64,000 bases of DNA from an uncultured bacterium (GTDB lineage: Bacteria; Bacillota; Clostridia; TANB77; CAG-508). Positions 48,940 to 58,018 of this stretch are shown here, piece by piece. The stretch spans positions 15,520 to 79,519 of the forward strand of contig CAJMRY010000007.1 of NCBI GenBank assembly GCA_905215935.1, given 5' to 3'. How positions within the stretch are numbered: position 1 is the first letter of the stretch; every line of letters begins with the position of its first letter. Position numbers and translations under genes: made by a program. Under the pieces are notes generated by a model. That model was not told the origin of the DNA and ran no database searches. It was given only the letters and a program-made list of their open reading frames with translations.

Positions 48940-50211
48940 TTAATTTTTTACTTTTAATTTTCCATATAATATATCAATAGTATTCTTAAATGAATATTCC
49001 TTTTTTCTAAAATTTACTTGTAATATATTTTCTCCTATTTTTTTATACTCTTTTTTTTCTTCTTTTTTATTATACAAATTACTATTATTTTTATTTATTA
49101 AAGAATTATAAAAATTTTTCATTTTTATTTTTCCTAAGATTTCATATTCTAAAAATATATTTTTTATTATATTTAAATCAATAGAATTTTTATTGTATTT
49201 ATTTACAATTATTTTTATTTTTTTAGAATTTATTTTCCAATTATTTTTATACATATCAAGTAATTTTTTAGCTTTTGTAATTTCTAATAAATTTGCTTCA
49301 AGTAAAAATATATTGTTGTCGGCGTTTTCTATTAATAGCTTATTATACTTAAAGAAGCATTCGGATGAAGTATCCACTATTATATAATCATATTGTTTTT
49401 TCATATCATTTACCATTTCTAGAAATTCTATTTCATTTATGTCCTCATCTGAATTAAATAAAATATCTATTCCTGTTAATATATCGATATTTTTATTAAC
49501 ATTTATTATTAAATCTTCCGTATTTAAATTAAAATTATTTATGTCTTTTTCTGTTATTTTTTCTTTCACTTTTTTGGAGTATTTTTTTACACCTAATATA
49601 GTATGTATGCTATTATTTAATATATCAAAATCAATTATTAATATTTTATTTTTATTGTTTCTTAAATAGTTTGAAAAGCATACAGAAAAAATACTCTTTC
49701 CTACTCCACTACCACCAAGAATACAGATCATTTTATTATTATATTTTAATTTCTTTTTCGTCTTATTATTTAATTTGATTTTATTTATATTAGAATTATT
49801 GGGAATAATATTATTTATTATTGCAATATCCTGTTCGCCTTTAATATTATTTAGTTTTCTATTTTTTAATATTTTAACAATATCAATAATTTCTACTTTA
49901 TTATTATAAAAAATATTAAATATTTTTTTACTTAATAAAAAACTCTCTAATTTTTTATTTTCTCTTTCTAATATTATGATTATTTCAATATTCTCATTTT
50001 TTATTTTTATTTTATTAATTAATTCTTCAATACTTATATTTCCAGGTAATATTTCATTTAAAATTATATAATCTATATTTTTTTCTATTTCCAAAAATTC
50101 AATAATAGCTTCTTGATATTGTATATCATTAATCATAATTTGAAATTCTTTATATTTTTTTAGTTCATTATTCAAGATTGGATTTCCCAATGCTGTCACT
50201 ATTCTTTTCAT
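48940..50211 (-). CDS. MinD/ParA-type ATPase, TadZ/CpaE-like
   Basis: 423 aa. An N-terminal receiver-like domain lacking a clear phospho-Asp pocket (about 1-120), then a MinD-type P-loop CILGGSGVGKSIFSVCF (near 158) and ILIIDFDILNNSIH and YIIVDTSSEC for the other nucleotide motifs. TadZ/CpaE proteins position pili or secretion machines. Its ATG (50211) follows AGGAGGTGATATAA and lies inside the end of the VirB4-like gene, overlapping by 44 bases. Lys-Asn rich low-complexity stretches make alignment hard, but the ATPase core is sound. Confidence 0.82.
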   Translation of the reverse strand: MKRIVTALGNPILNNELKKYKEFQIMINDIQYQEAIIEFLEIEKNIDYIILNEILPGNISIEELINKIKIKNENIEIIIILERENKKLESFLLSKKIFNIFYNNKVEIIDIVKILKNRKLNNIKGEQDIAIINNIIPNNSNINKIKLNNKTKKKLKYNNKMICILGGSGVGKSIFSVCFSNYLRNNKNKILIIDFDILNNSIHTILGVKKYSKKVKEKITEKDINNFNLNTEDLIINVNKNIDILTGIDILFNSDEDINEIEFLEMVNDMKKQYDYIIVDTSSECFFKYNKLLIENADNNIFLLEANLLEITKAKKLLDMYKNNWKINSKKIKIIVNKYNKNSIDLNIIKNIFLEYEILGKIKMKNFYNSLINKNNSNLYNKKEEKKEYKKIGENILQVNFRKKEYSFKNTIDILYGKLKVKN

Positions 50212-52045
50212 TTATATCACCTCCTACTAATTTTTTTTCAAAATTAGATGATTCAATTTTTGTTAATATATGATCATCTCCTGCAAATAATAAACATTCA
50301 CCTCTTTTTAATGATTTCATCTCAATTTTCTCCTTATTAGATATATTGCTATAAACTTCTAAAGCGTTTATATTCTCTTCTTCAAGTGAGAAGAAAACTT
50401 TATTGCTTGAATTGTTTAAAATGCTCTTTCCATATGAACCATTATCTAAACTAAATAAATCCGTCACATCTTGTGTAATTGCTACTGCACTTCCTCCATA
50501 TTTTCTAATTGTTTTAAATATTTTATAAACAAAGCTAGCTACATTTTTATTTGATGTTACACCTATAAGTCTCCATATTTCATCTAAATACACAGCCTTT
50601 TTTATATTTCTATCTTTCTTTATCTTATCCCAAAATAGCTCTGTAAATAAAAACATTCCATATTGTAAATTTTCTTCACCAAGTTCATAAACATCTGCAA
50701 TTATAAGTTTATTTTCCAATTGAATATTAGTATAATTATTAAAAAATCTTAAAGATCCCTTTACAAATGGTATTAATTTTATTCTAAATTTTTTTGTATT
50801 TTCACTTTCATCTAAAATATTATAAAAATCTTCTAAAATAGGCATATCATTTGTCTCTTTAAAAATAGGTTTTATATTTATTTTATTTTTATCATTTTTA
50901 TATAATGTTTCATCATCAAATGTTATTCCTTTTTGTTTATATACTTCTATAATTTTTTCTTCAATTATACCTTTTTCTTCCTCATTCATTTCTCCAAAAA
51001 TCAAGTTAAAAAATGCAATTAATTTTGTTATTTTAGTTGCCAAAAATCCTATATTGTTTTCTTCTATACTATCTTCTCTTATATCAAATATATTAATATA
51101 TGTATTTGATGAAGGTCCAAGTTTTATAATAGTACCTTTTAGTTCTTTACATAATTTGTCATATTCTCTGTCTGGATCAATAATATATTGATAAATCCCA
51201 AATAACCTATATCTCAAAATCATTAATTTTGTGTAATATGACTTACCAGCACCACTTGTCCCAAATATACACATATTGGCATTTTTATATTTACTAGTAT
51301 TATATCTATCTATAAAAATTAATGAGTTATTATAAATACTTGTTCCAATGAATATACCATCTTGGTCAAATATAGAAGATGATATAAATGGGTATGTACT
51401 GACTAATCCACTCGTTAATACGTTTCTTCTTGAAACTTCTTTTAATAAATTACTATTTTCCATACTTGGTGAACAAGCTATAAATGCATCTTCTTGTCTA
51501 AAATATGCTCTTTTTGTTATTATGCCTTTTGCTTGACATAACCCTTCAATCTGATTAATTGAATATTCTAGTTCTTTTTTATCATTTGAGAAAAGATTCA
51601 TATACATATATAAATAATATAAGTCTTCATTATTAACTTGTATTTCTTTTCTTATATATCTTGCGTCATTATATGTAAAAGCTGCTATATCAGCATCTTG
51701 CCTATCTTTTGCAAGTGTCCTTACTTCTAATCCGACATTTCCTATATGATATGTTAATTCTCGTATTACTTTATATACATCTTCTTTTTCATAAAATATA
51801 GAAATATTTATATTAATATTTGTATTGATTATATCTTTTAATAATAAATCGTTATGTTCCCTATTATAATTTACAACTAATAAGCTAGAATAATAAATAC
51901 CATTTATTTCAATAAATTTTGGATTAGATATATTTACATAACTTGCACTTATCATATCTTTTTCAGTTAGCATTCCTTTATATAATTGTGTGCAAAAATT
52001 ACTTTTATTTTCTTTTTTTAAATATCTTTCTAAAATACTCACCAC
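50168..52045 (-). CDS. VirB4-like type IV secretion ATPase
   Basis: 625 aa. The N-terminal half resembles the VirB4/TraC substrate domain; the motor half has Walker A FGTSGAGKSYYTKL (near 269), YIIDPDREYDKL, Walker B AVYLDEIWRLIG (near 496) and AVAITQDVTDLFS. VirB4 powers assembly of the secretion channel. The start is one of two adjacent GTG codons (52045 or 52042) after GAAAGAAG. It overlaps the MinD-like gene by 44 bases and follows the TraC-N-like gene by six. Together with the 38.4-41.8 kb cluster this gives most core parts of a Gram-positive type IV system. Confidence 0.88.
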   Translation of the reverse strand: MVSILERYLKKENKSNFCTQLYKGMLTEKDMISASYVNISNPKFIEINGIYYSSLLVVNYNREHNDLLLKDIINTNININISIFYEKEDVYKVIRELTYHIGNVGLEVRTLAKDRQDADIAAFTYNDARYIRKEIQVNNEDLYYLYMYMNLFSNDKKELEYSINQIEGLCQAKGIITKRAYFRQEDAFIACSPSMENSNLLKEVSRRNVLTSGLVSTYPFISSSIFDQDGIFIGTSIYNNSLIFIDRYNTSKYKNANMCIFGTSGAGKSYYTKLMILRYRLFGIYQYIIDPDREYDKLCKELKGTIIKLGPSSNTYINIFDIREDSIEENNIGFLATKITKLIAFFNLIFGEMNEEEKGIIEEKIIEVYKQKGITFDDETLYKNDKNKINIKPIFKETNDMPILEDFYNILDESENTKKFRIKLIPFVKGSLRFFNNYTNIQLENKLIIADVYELGEENLQYGMFLFTELFWDKIKKDRNIKKAVYLDEIWRLIGVTSNKNVASFVYKIFKTIRKYGGSAVAITQDVTDLFSLDNGSYGKSILNNSSNKVFFSLEEENINALEVYSNISNKEKIEMKSLKRGECLLFAGDDHILTKIESSNFEKKLVGGDINEKNSDSIGKSNLE

Positions 52046-52051
52046 TTCTTT

Positions 52052-52600
52052 CTATGTTTTATTAAAAAAAGAATTTAAAATATTTATTATTGATTCTCTT
52101 CTATTTATTTCCAATACACCATTACCACATCTGGCTAGACATTCTCTTATTTTATAAAATTGATTATTTAATTCGCTTATTATTATATTTTCATTATTAT
52201 TTTCTTTTACTATTGGAGATTTTTTTATTAGAATAAAATAGTTTTTACTTGAAGAAGTTTTTTTAGAATTTAAATTTTCTATATATGTAATATAATTTTC
52301 TGAAATATTAATTATTTCATTTGATTCTAATTTACATTTATTTTTTATTTTGGAAATATGATTAGATAAATCTTCTTTATTACTTTGAACTATAATTTGT
52401 ATATCAAAATTACAAGTTTTTAAAAAAATTTTATAAGAATTCAATATTGAATCTTTTTCTAAATCTGATTTTAGATTAAAATTTATAGGAATAATTTTAA
52501 TTATTTTTACATAATTACCATTTTTCATTTTTATAATTCCTTCTTCTAATATTTTTTCGAATGGTAACCAATTTTGAACTGAATCGATTTTTTTATTTAT
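52052..52600 (-). CDS. TraC N-domain-like protein, apparent AUA start
   Basis: Read from the ATG at 52528 it is 158 aa, but the frame continues upstream with VQNWLPFEKILEEGIIKMKNG, which fits how TraC/PrgI-associated proteins usually begin. The only ribosome binding site, GGAAGGAG, precedes ATA at 52598-52600, giving about 182 aa. The body (IIPINFNLKSDLEKDSILNSYKI-type region and FDIQIIVQSNKEDL) matches the N-terminal domain found separately upstream of VirB4 in several Gram-positive systems. The extended start is inference; internal initiation at 52528, where AAGGAATT is present, is possible. Confidence 0.75.
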   Translation of the reverse strand: MNKKIDSVQNWLPFEKILEEGIIKMKNGNYVKIIKIIPINFNLKSDLEKDSILNSYKIFLKTCNFDIQIIVQSNKEDLSNHISKIKNKCKLESNEIINISENYITYIENLNSKKTSSSKNYFILIKKSPIVKENNNENIIISELNNQFYKIRECLARCGNGVLEINRRESIINILNSFFNKT

Positions 52601-52799
52601 TTTTCTCCTTCCTTTCTCTTTTATTTTATATTTTTATTATTGCATATACATAACTTGTTGTCAACAAATTTCGTATTTCATTTTTCGACATCAAATTAAA
52701 TTAATTACAATTAAATAATAAAATTATATATATCGATTTTAACATATTTAAAAAAATAATTTTTTGAATAATTTTTTTTATTTTGATAATACTATTAAT

Positions 52800-53210
52800 A
52801 TAAAGTTAATATTAGTTGAACTAAGAATAATATTGGGTTTAGTTTCAAGCTTTTTATTATTTGAGCAAAGATAAATATTAGCTATTAATTGGTTAATATT
52901 TGTCGGCGACGAGAGTATATTATTTGTATGTAAGCTATATTTTAATGGTTAAATTATAAGTAATATATTCAAAGTTAAGATTATTCTTGTATGTTTTTAG
53001 TGGTTTTTATTAGTCCTCTATGGATGAATCTAGCTATTATGCGTGCATTAATAGTCGAGCAACTGATTAATATATGTGGTGCATAGCTTATTTATATAGC
53101 AATATATATTAGGTTAGAAATTATGTATATTAGTTTTAGCTGAAGATTAATATTAGCTTTATAGATAATAGCAGGTAATAAGAAATAATTACCTGCTATT
53201 AATAATTTAT
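52800..53210 (+). ncRNA. Candidate structured non-coding RNA
   Basis: A 400-base stretch with mixed composition unlike the AT-only gaps nearby, no open frame, and a terminator at its end: AATAGCAGGTAAT (53167-53179) pairs with ATTACCTGCTATT (53188-53200), followed by T-rich sequence on the plus strand. Upstream, TTGATA near 52,785 and TAATAT 18 bases on could be a promoter. The string TATTAGYT recurs at least five times. It matches no RNA family I recognise (not RNase P, tmRNA or 6S by motif). It lies between divergent gyrB and the TraC-like gene. Confidence 0.5.
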
Positions 53211-53304
53211 TTTTTATAATCAAATCTATTTTTCACAATAAATTTATTTATAAATAGATATTCTTATAAGTTGTTCACTAAGTTCTATCTAAAAAATATA
53301 AAAT

Positions 53305-55218
53305 TTATATATCTAAATTCTTTACATATTTAGCATTTGCTTCAATAAACTGTCTTCTTGGTGCAATTTCATCTCCCATTAGTATTGTAAATATCTCATC
53401 TGCTTTTATAGCATCTTCTAATTTTACTTTTATAAGTATTCTTGTTTCTGGATTCATTGTTGTATCCCAAAGTTGTTCTGGATTCATTTCTCCTAAACCT
53501 TTATATCTCTGAATAGAAATTCCATCTCTACCCATTTCTTGTAAATTTTTTTCCATTTCTTCATCTGTATAACAGTAGATGTCTTTCATACCTCTTTTAG
53601 ATAATTTATATAATGGCGGTTGGGCTAAATATACATTACCATTTTCTATAAGAGGTCTCATATATCTGAAGAAAAAGGTTAGTAATAAAGTTCTAATATG
53701 CGCTCCATCTACATCAGCATCTGCCATGATTATTACCTTTCCATATCTTATTTTGCTTATATCGAAATCTGCACCAATACCAGCACCTACTGCCAAGATA
53801 ACAGGTTGTAATTTTTCATTATTATAGATTTTATCAGCTCTTGATTTCTCTACATTCAACATTTTTCCCCAAAGAGGTAAAATTGCTTGGAATTTTCTAT
53901 CTCTTCCTTGTTTAGCACTTCCTCCTGCAGAGTCTCCCTCTACTATATAAACTTCACATTCTTCAGGATTTTTGCTACTGCAATCTGCTAATTTTCCAGG
54001 TAATGTAGTAGACTCTAAAGCATTTTTTCTTCTTACTAATTCTCTTGCTTTTCTGGCTGCTTCTCTTGCTCTTGAAGCACTTATGCATTTTTCTAAAATT
54101 GCCTTTGCAACATTAGGATTTTCTTCTAAAAATGTTGATAAAGCTTCATTAACTAAACTTTGAACTACACCTGTAACATTACTATTACCTAATTTTGTTT
54201 TAGTTTGTCCTTCAAATTGTGGTTCTCTTACTTTTACAGAAATGACTGCCGTAATACCTTCTCTTATATCTTCTCCCTGAAGATTACCATCTTTTTCTTT
54301 TAAAATATTATGAGATTTAGCATAGTCATTAAATGTTTTTGTCAATGCTCTTTTAAACCCTTCTAAATGAGTACCACCTTCTACTGTATTAATATTATTA
54401 ACAAATGAATAAATATTTTCTGAGTATGCTGTTGTATATTGGAATGCTATTTCTACTGGTACTTCTCCATCTTTTTCAATATAAACTGGTTGCTGGTTTA
54501 TTTTCTCTTTATTTTTATTTAAATATTCAACGAAAGAATTTAAACCACCCTCAAAGCAGAACTCGGCTTTTTTAGGAGTTTCTCCTCTTTTGTCTTCTAT
54601 ACTAATAAATAAACCTTTCGTTAGAAATGCCATCTCTCTAAATCTATTTTCCAATGTTTCATAGTCATATTCTAAAGTTTCAAATATAGTATCATCTGCA
54701 AGAAATCTTACTTTTGTACCAGTTTCTTTTGAGTCACCTATTTTTATTAACTTTTGAACAGTTTTACCTCTTTCAAATTTCATTTGAAAAATTCCACCGT
54801 CTCTTTGAATTGTAACTTCTGCCCATGTAGCTAGAGCATTAACAACAGAAGCACCTACACCATGAAGACCTCCTGAGACTTTATATCCACTATCTCCACC
54901 AAACTTTCCTCCTGCATTTAATTGTGTATATACTGTTTCTGCAGCTGATATTTTCGTTTTTGGATGAATATCTACAGGTATTCCTCTTCCATTATCTTCA
55001 ACACATATTATATTACCTGGCTCAATCTCAATTTTTATTTTTGTACAATAACCTGCTAATGCCTCATCGACACAGTTATCTACAATTTCATACACCAAAT
55101 GATGTAATCCTCTTATAGAAACACTTCCTATATACATTCCAGGTCTTTTTCTTACATGCTCTAATCCATCTAAAACTTGTATTTGCTCTGCTCCATATTC
55201 ATGCTCAAATTTTTCCAT
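53305..55218 (-). CDS. gyrB: DNA gyrase subunit B
   Basis: 637 aa. GHKL ATPase with VDNCVDEALAGYC, VEDNGRGIPVDIHP and GGLHGVGASVVNAL; Toprim with EVYIVEGDSAGGSAKQGRD and IIMADADVDGAHIRTLL; ends QRRQFIEANAKYVKNLDI. ATG follows GGAAAGGG. It follows recF in the classic dnaA-dnaN-recF-gyrB order, but gyrA is 6 kb further on. Confidence 0.98.
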   Translation of the reverse strand: MEKFEHEYGAEQIQVLDGLEHVRKRPGMYIGSVSIRGLHHLVYEIVDNCVDEALAGYCTKIKIEIEPGNIICVEDNGRGIPVDIHPKTKISAAETVYTQLNAGGKFGGDSGYKVSGGLHGVGASVVNALATWAEVTIQRDGGIFQMKFERGKTVQKLIKIGDSKETGTKVRFLADDTIFETLEYDYETLENRFREMAFLTKGLFISIEDKRGETPKKAEFCFEGGLNSFVEYLNKNKEKINQQPVYIEKDGEVPVEIAFQYTTAYSENIYSFVNNINTVEGGTHLEGFKRALTKTFNDYAKSHNILKEKDGNLQGEDIREGITAVISVKVREPQFEGQTKTKLGNSNVTGVVQSLVNEALSTFLEENPNVAKAILEKCISASRAREAARKARELVRRKNALESTTLPGKLADCSSKNPEECEVYIVEGDSAGGSAKQGRDRKFQAILPLWGKMLNVEKSRADKIYNNEKLQPVILAVGAGIGADFDISKIRYGKVIIMADADVDGAHIRTLLLTFFFRYMRPLIENGNVYLAQPPLYKLSKRGMKDIYCYTDEEMEKNLQEMGRDGISIQRYKGLGEMNPEQLWDTTMNPETRILIKVKLEDAIKADEIFTILMGDEIAPRRQFIEANAKYVKNLDI

Positions 55219-55466
55219 TGTTTTACCCTTTCCTTTCTCTTACATACTTATTCTATTTCTCAATGTTACAGTTAAAAATTTTGAATTATAAATATATATT
55301 TTATCTTCTTTTTGTGTTAATACAACAAATTTATATTTATAAATACAATTATCTTGTATGTTGACCAATTCTTAAAAATATTCTTGTGTCTTTTACTTGT
55401 ATTATTTATATATATTAAAAATTCCAATTATATCTTTTATATCTATAATAGTGTTACTATCTATAT

Positions 55467-56541
55467 TTATTTACATTTAACAATTTCTCCTCTTTTCACA
55501 AGATAACTGCTATAATCATTATTTTCCAATTTCATTTCTTGTGTACAAGTTATAATTACTTGAATATCTTTTATATTATTTAAAAAACTTTTTCTTCTTT
55601 TTTCATCTAGTTCAGACATAAAATCATCTAATAATAATATTGGATATTCACCAATTTCTTCATATATTACTTGTAATTCGCAAATTTTTAATGAAAGAAT
55701 TGCGGTTCTATTTTGACCTTGCGAACCATATACATTTATTGGTTTATTATTTATCTTTAACGCAAAATCATCTTTATGTATACCTTTGGTTGTAAACCCT
55801 CTAATAATATCTATTTTTTCAGAATTATGTAACTTGTTTCTAAAGTCTTCTTTATTTACATAATCAGATATGTACTCTATTTCTATCAACTCTCTTTTAT
55901 CAGTAATATCACTATGAATTTTGTTGATTTTTCCTTTTATAATATTCATAAATTCATTTCTGTATTTATATACTTTTTCTGCATATTCAATAATTTTTTC
56001 ATTCCATATTTCTAACATATCTATTGGTTTATTCTCTAATTTTATTTGTTTTAAATAATTATTTCTTTGTTCTAAAAATCTCAAATACATATTTAGATTA
56101 TATACATACGCTGGTCTTAATTGTCCTATCATCATATCTAAAAATCTTCTTCTACCAGCTGGACCGTCCTTTTAATATATTTATGTCATCTGGAGTAAAA
56201 ATAACTATATTAATGTTACCTAATAATTCACTTAACTTTTTTATTTTTACTCCATTAATATTAATACTTTTTTTATTCGATAATTCATAAGCAACTGTTC
56301 CTTTTCTGTCACTCTTTTCATAATCTATACTAATTTTTGTATAATTTTCACCCAAATATATTACTTCTTTTTCTTTATTAGTTCTGAAAGATTTACCTAT
56401 AGAACATATAAATATAGATTCTAATATATTAGTCTTTCCTTGTGCATTATCTCCAAAAAAAACATTAATTCCTTTATTCAATTTTATATTTAAATTTTTA
56501 TAATTCCTAAAATTTCGCAATTCTATATTACTTATCAACAT
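55467..56541 (-). CDS. recF: RecF recombination mediator, read through a CGG +1 frameshift
   Basis: An SMC-like ATPase that directs RecA loading at gaps with RecO and RecR. Walker A FFGDNAQGKTNILESI (near residue 30) and the signature/Walker B SQGQNRTAILSLK and LLLDDFMSELDEKRR are intact. The frame breaks at CGG (56164-56166) after DDINILKG; skipping C gives GPAGRRRFLDMMIGQ, the standard RecF block, and runs to TAA at 55467. About 357 aa. ATG 56541 follows GAGGCACAAT. An open TTG further upstream is not preferred. The gene keeps its place beside dnaN, so a functional RecF is expected. Confidence 0.92.
56164..56166 (-). other. In-frame CGG +1 frameshift site in recF
   Basis: Frame zero is TTA AAA GGA CGG TCC. 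Skipping C gives AAA GGA GGT CCA GCT GGT (KGGPAG), followed by the invariant RRRFLD. Whole-codon phase was checked on both sides (129 codons from the upstream TTG; 30 bases to the downstream frame start). Confidence 0.92.
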
Positions 56542-56575
56542 ATTGTGCCTCAACTGTGGAAAACATTATTTATTT

Positions 56576-57691
56576 TTAATCTTTTAACCTAATTGGTAAT
56601 ATCATATATATATAATCACCGTCATCTACTGGTCTAATTATACATGGTGATATGCTTGTCCCAAAATCTATAAATACTTCTTCATCATCAATTGCTCTTA
56701 ATGCATCTAAAAAATATTTTGGATTAAATCCTGCTTCTAAATTTTTTCCTTCTGTAGAAACATATATTTCTTCCTTTGCATCTCCTGTTTGATTTGTACA
56801 AGAGATTGTTACTTTTCCTATATCAATCATTACTTTAACAGGATATTTTTTTTCTTTTTCTATACTTGAAGATGAAATTAAACTAATTCTTTCAAAACAG
56901 TTTTGTATAATATCTTTATTTACTCTTATTCTAGTTTCCCAATTTTCAGGTATTACACTAGAGTAATTTAAAAATTCACCATCTAATAATCTTGTAACAA
57001 CTTTACAATTCTCCATTTCAAATAAAGCTTGATTTTTAGCAACTCCAATTTTTATCGTATCAAATGAATCTAATATTATTTTATTAATTTCATTTAATGT
57101 TCTTCCAGGTATTACAGCAGTGAAGTCATTTATCTTTGATTGTAAAAATCTACTCTTCCATGCTAATCTAAATCCGTCAACAGCTACTAAATTTAATTTA
57201 TTATTTGATATTTCAAATAAGCATCCTGTAAAGATAGGTCTATTTTCTTCTGTACTTACTGCAAAAATTGTTTTTCTTATCATATCCTTTAATGCATTTT
57301 GTTCTATTTCTATAGAGTTCTCTATATTAATTTGAGGTAACTCTGGAAATTCTGTTGGATTCATTGTTGCAAGTTTATATAAAGAGCCTTCACATTCAAT
57401 TACTAGAAGATTTTTTTCATTAAGTTCTATATTTATTTCTGTATCAGGTAATTTTCTTATTATTTCACTAAACATTATAGCATTAACTACAGTTGCTCCT
57501 TGCTCTTTTACTTCGCATTCTATTATATATTCTATACCTATTTCTAAATCATAAGTTGTTAATTTAACTTCATTTTCATTTGTTTGAATTAATATACCTT
57601 CTAAAATAGGCATTGTTGTTTTAGAAGCTACAGCTTTTGTTACGGAATTAAGTGCTTTAAGGATTTTATCCTTTTCACAAATTATTTTCAT
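56576..57691 (-). CDS. dnaN: DNA polymerase III beta clamp
   Basis: 371 aa, three clamp domains; starts MKIICEKDKILKALNSVTKA and ends DGDYIYMILPIRLKD, the clamp's typical C-terminus. The ATG at 57689-57691 is chosen; the frame is open to 57802, but that extension enters the DnaA-box region and is not part of the protein. GGAG lies 11 bases upstream. Sliding clamp for the polymerase whose loader, dnaX, is also here. Confidence 0.97.
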   Translation of the reverse strand: MKIICEKDKILKALNSVTKAVASKTTMPILEGILIQTNENEVKLTTYDLEIGIEYIIECEVKEQGATVVNAIMFSEIIRKLPDTEINIELNEKNLLVIECEGSLYKLATMNPTEFPELPQINIENSIEIEQNALKDMIRKTIFAVSTEENRPIFTGCLFEISNNKLNLVAVDGFRLAWKSRFLQSKINDFTAVIPGRTLNEINKIILDSFDTIKIGVAKNQALFEMENCKVVTRLLDGEFLNYSSVIPENWETRIRVNKDIIQNCFERISLISSSSIEKEKKYPVKVMIDIGKVTISCTNQTGDAKEEIYVSTEGKNLEAGFNPKYFLDALRAIDDEEVFIDFGTSISPCIIRPVDDGDYIYMILPIRLKD

Positions 57692-57749
57692 TTTGTCATC
57701 GTCTCCTTTATAAATATTAAATATAATTAGCAGTAGTAGTATTAGGTTA

Positions 57750-57901
57750 TGTGGATAATGTGGATAACTATGTGTATAGTTTATTTCCCTATAAAAAACC
57801 ATGTTGATACTTTTGTGGAAAAATCATAAAGTTATCTACAGGTTAAATTTTAAAAGTGTGGATAACAAAGTTTTCAACAGTTTATTAACAGGTTATCAAC
57901 A
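57750..57901. other. DnaA-box cluster between dnaA and dnaN
   Basis: Perfect boxes TGTGGATAA at 57750-57758, 57759-57767 (directly abutting) and 57857-57865, with one-mismatch boxes TTATCTACA near 57,832 and TTATCAACA at 57893-57901. This is one half of a bipartite origin or a dnaN regulatory region. Confidence 0.85.
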
Positions 57902-58018
57902 TAGGGATGTGTATATCCAATGTAAAGCTTCCCTAGGAAGAATTTGATATCCATTAAGCAAACACAAATTTTTACAAACATAATTTTATAAAAAACAATA
58001 CATCTATTTAAATATAAA

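Noticed and set aside
57692..57802. Longer dnaN reading frame starting at 57802
   Set aside because: The extension translates the DnaA-box region, lacks a ribosome binding site, and the standard DnaN start MKIICEKD is at 57691.
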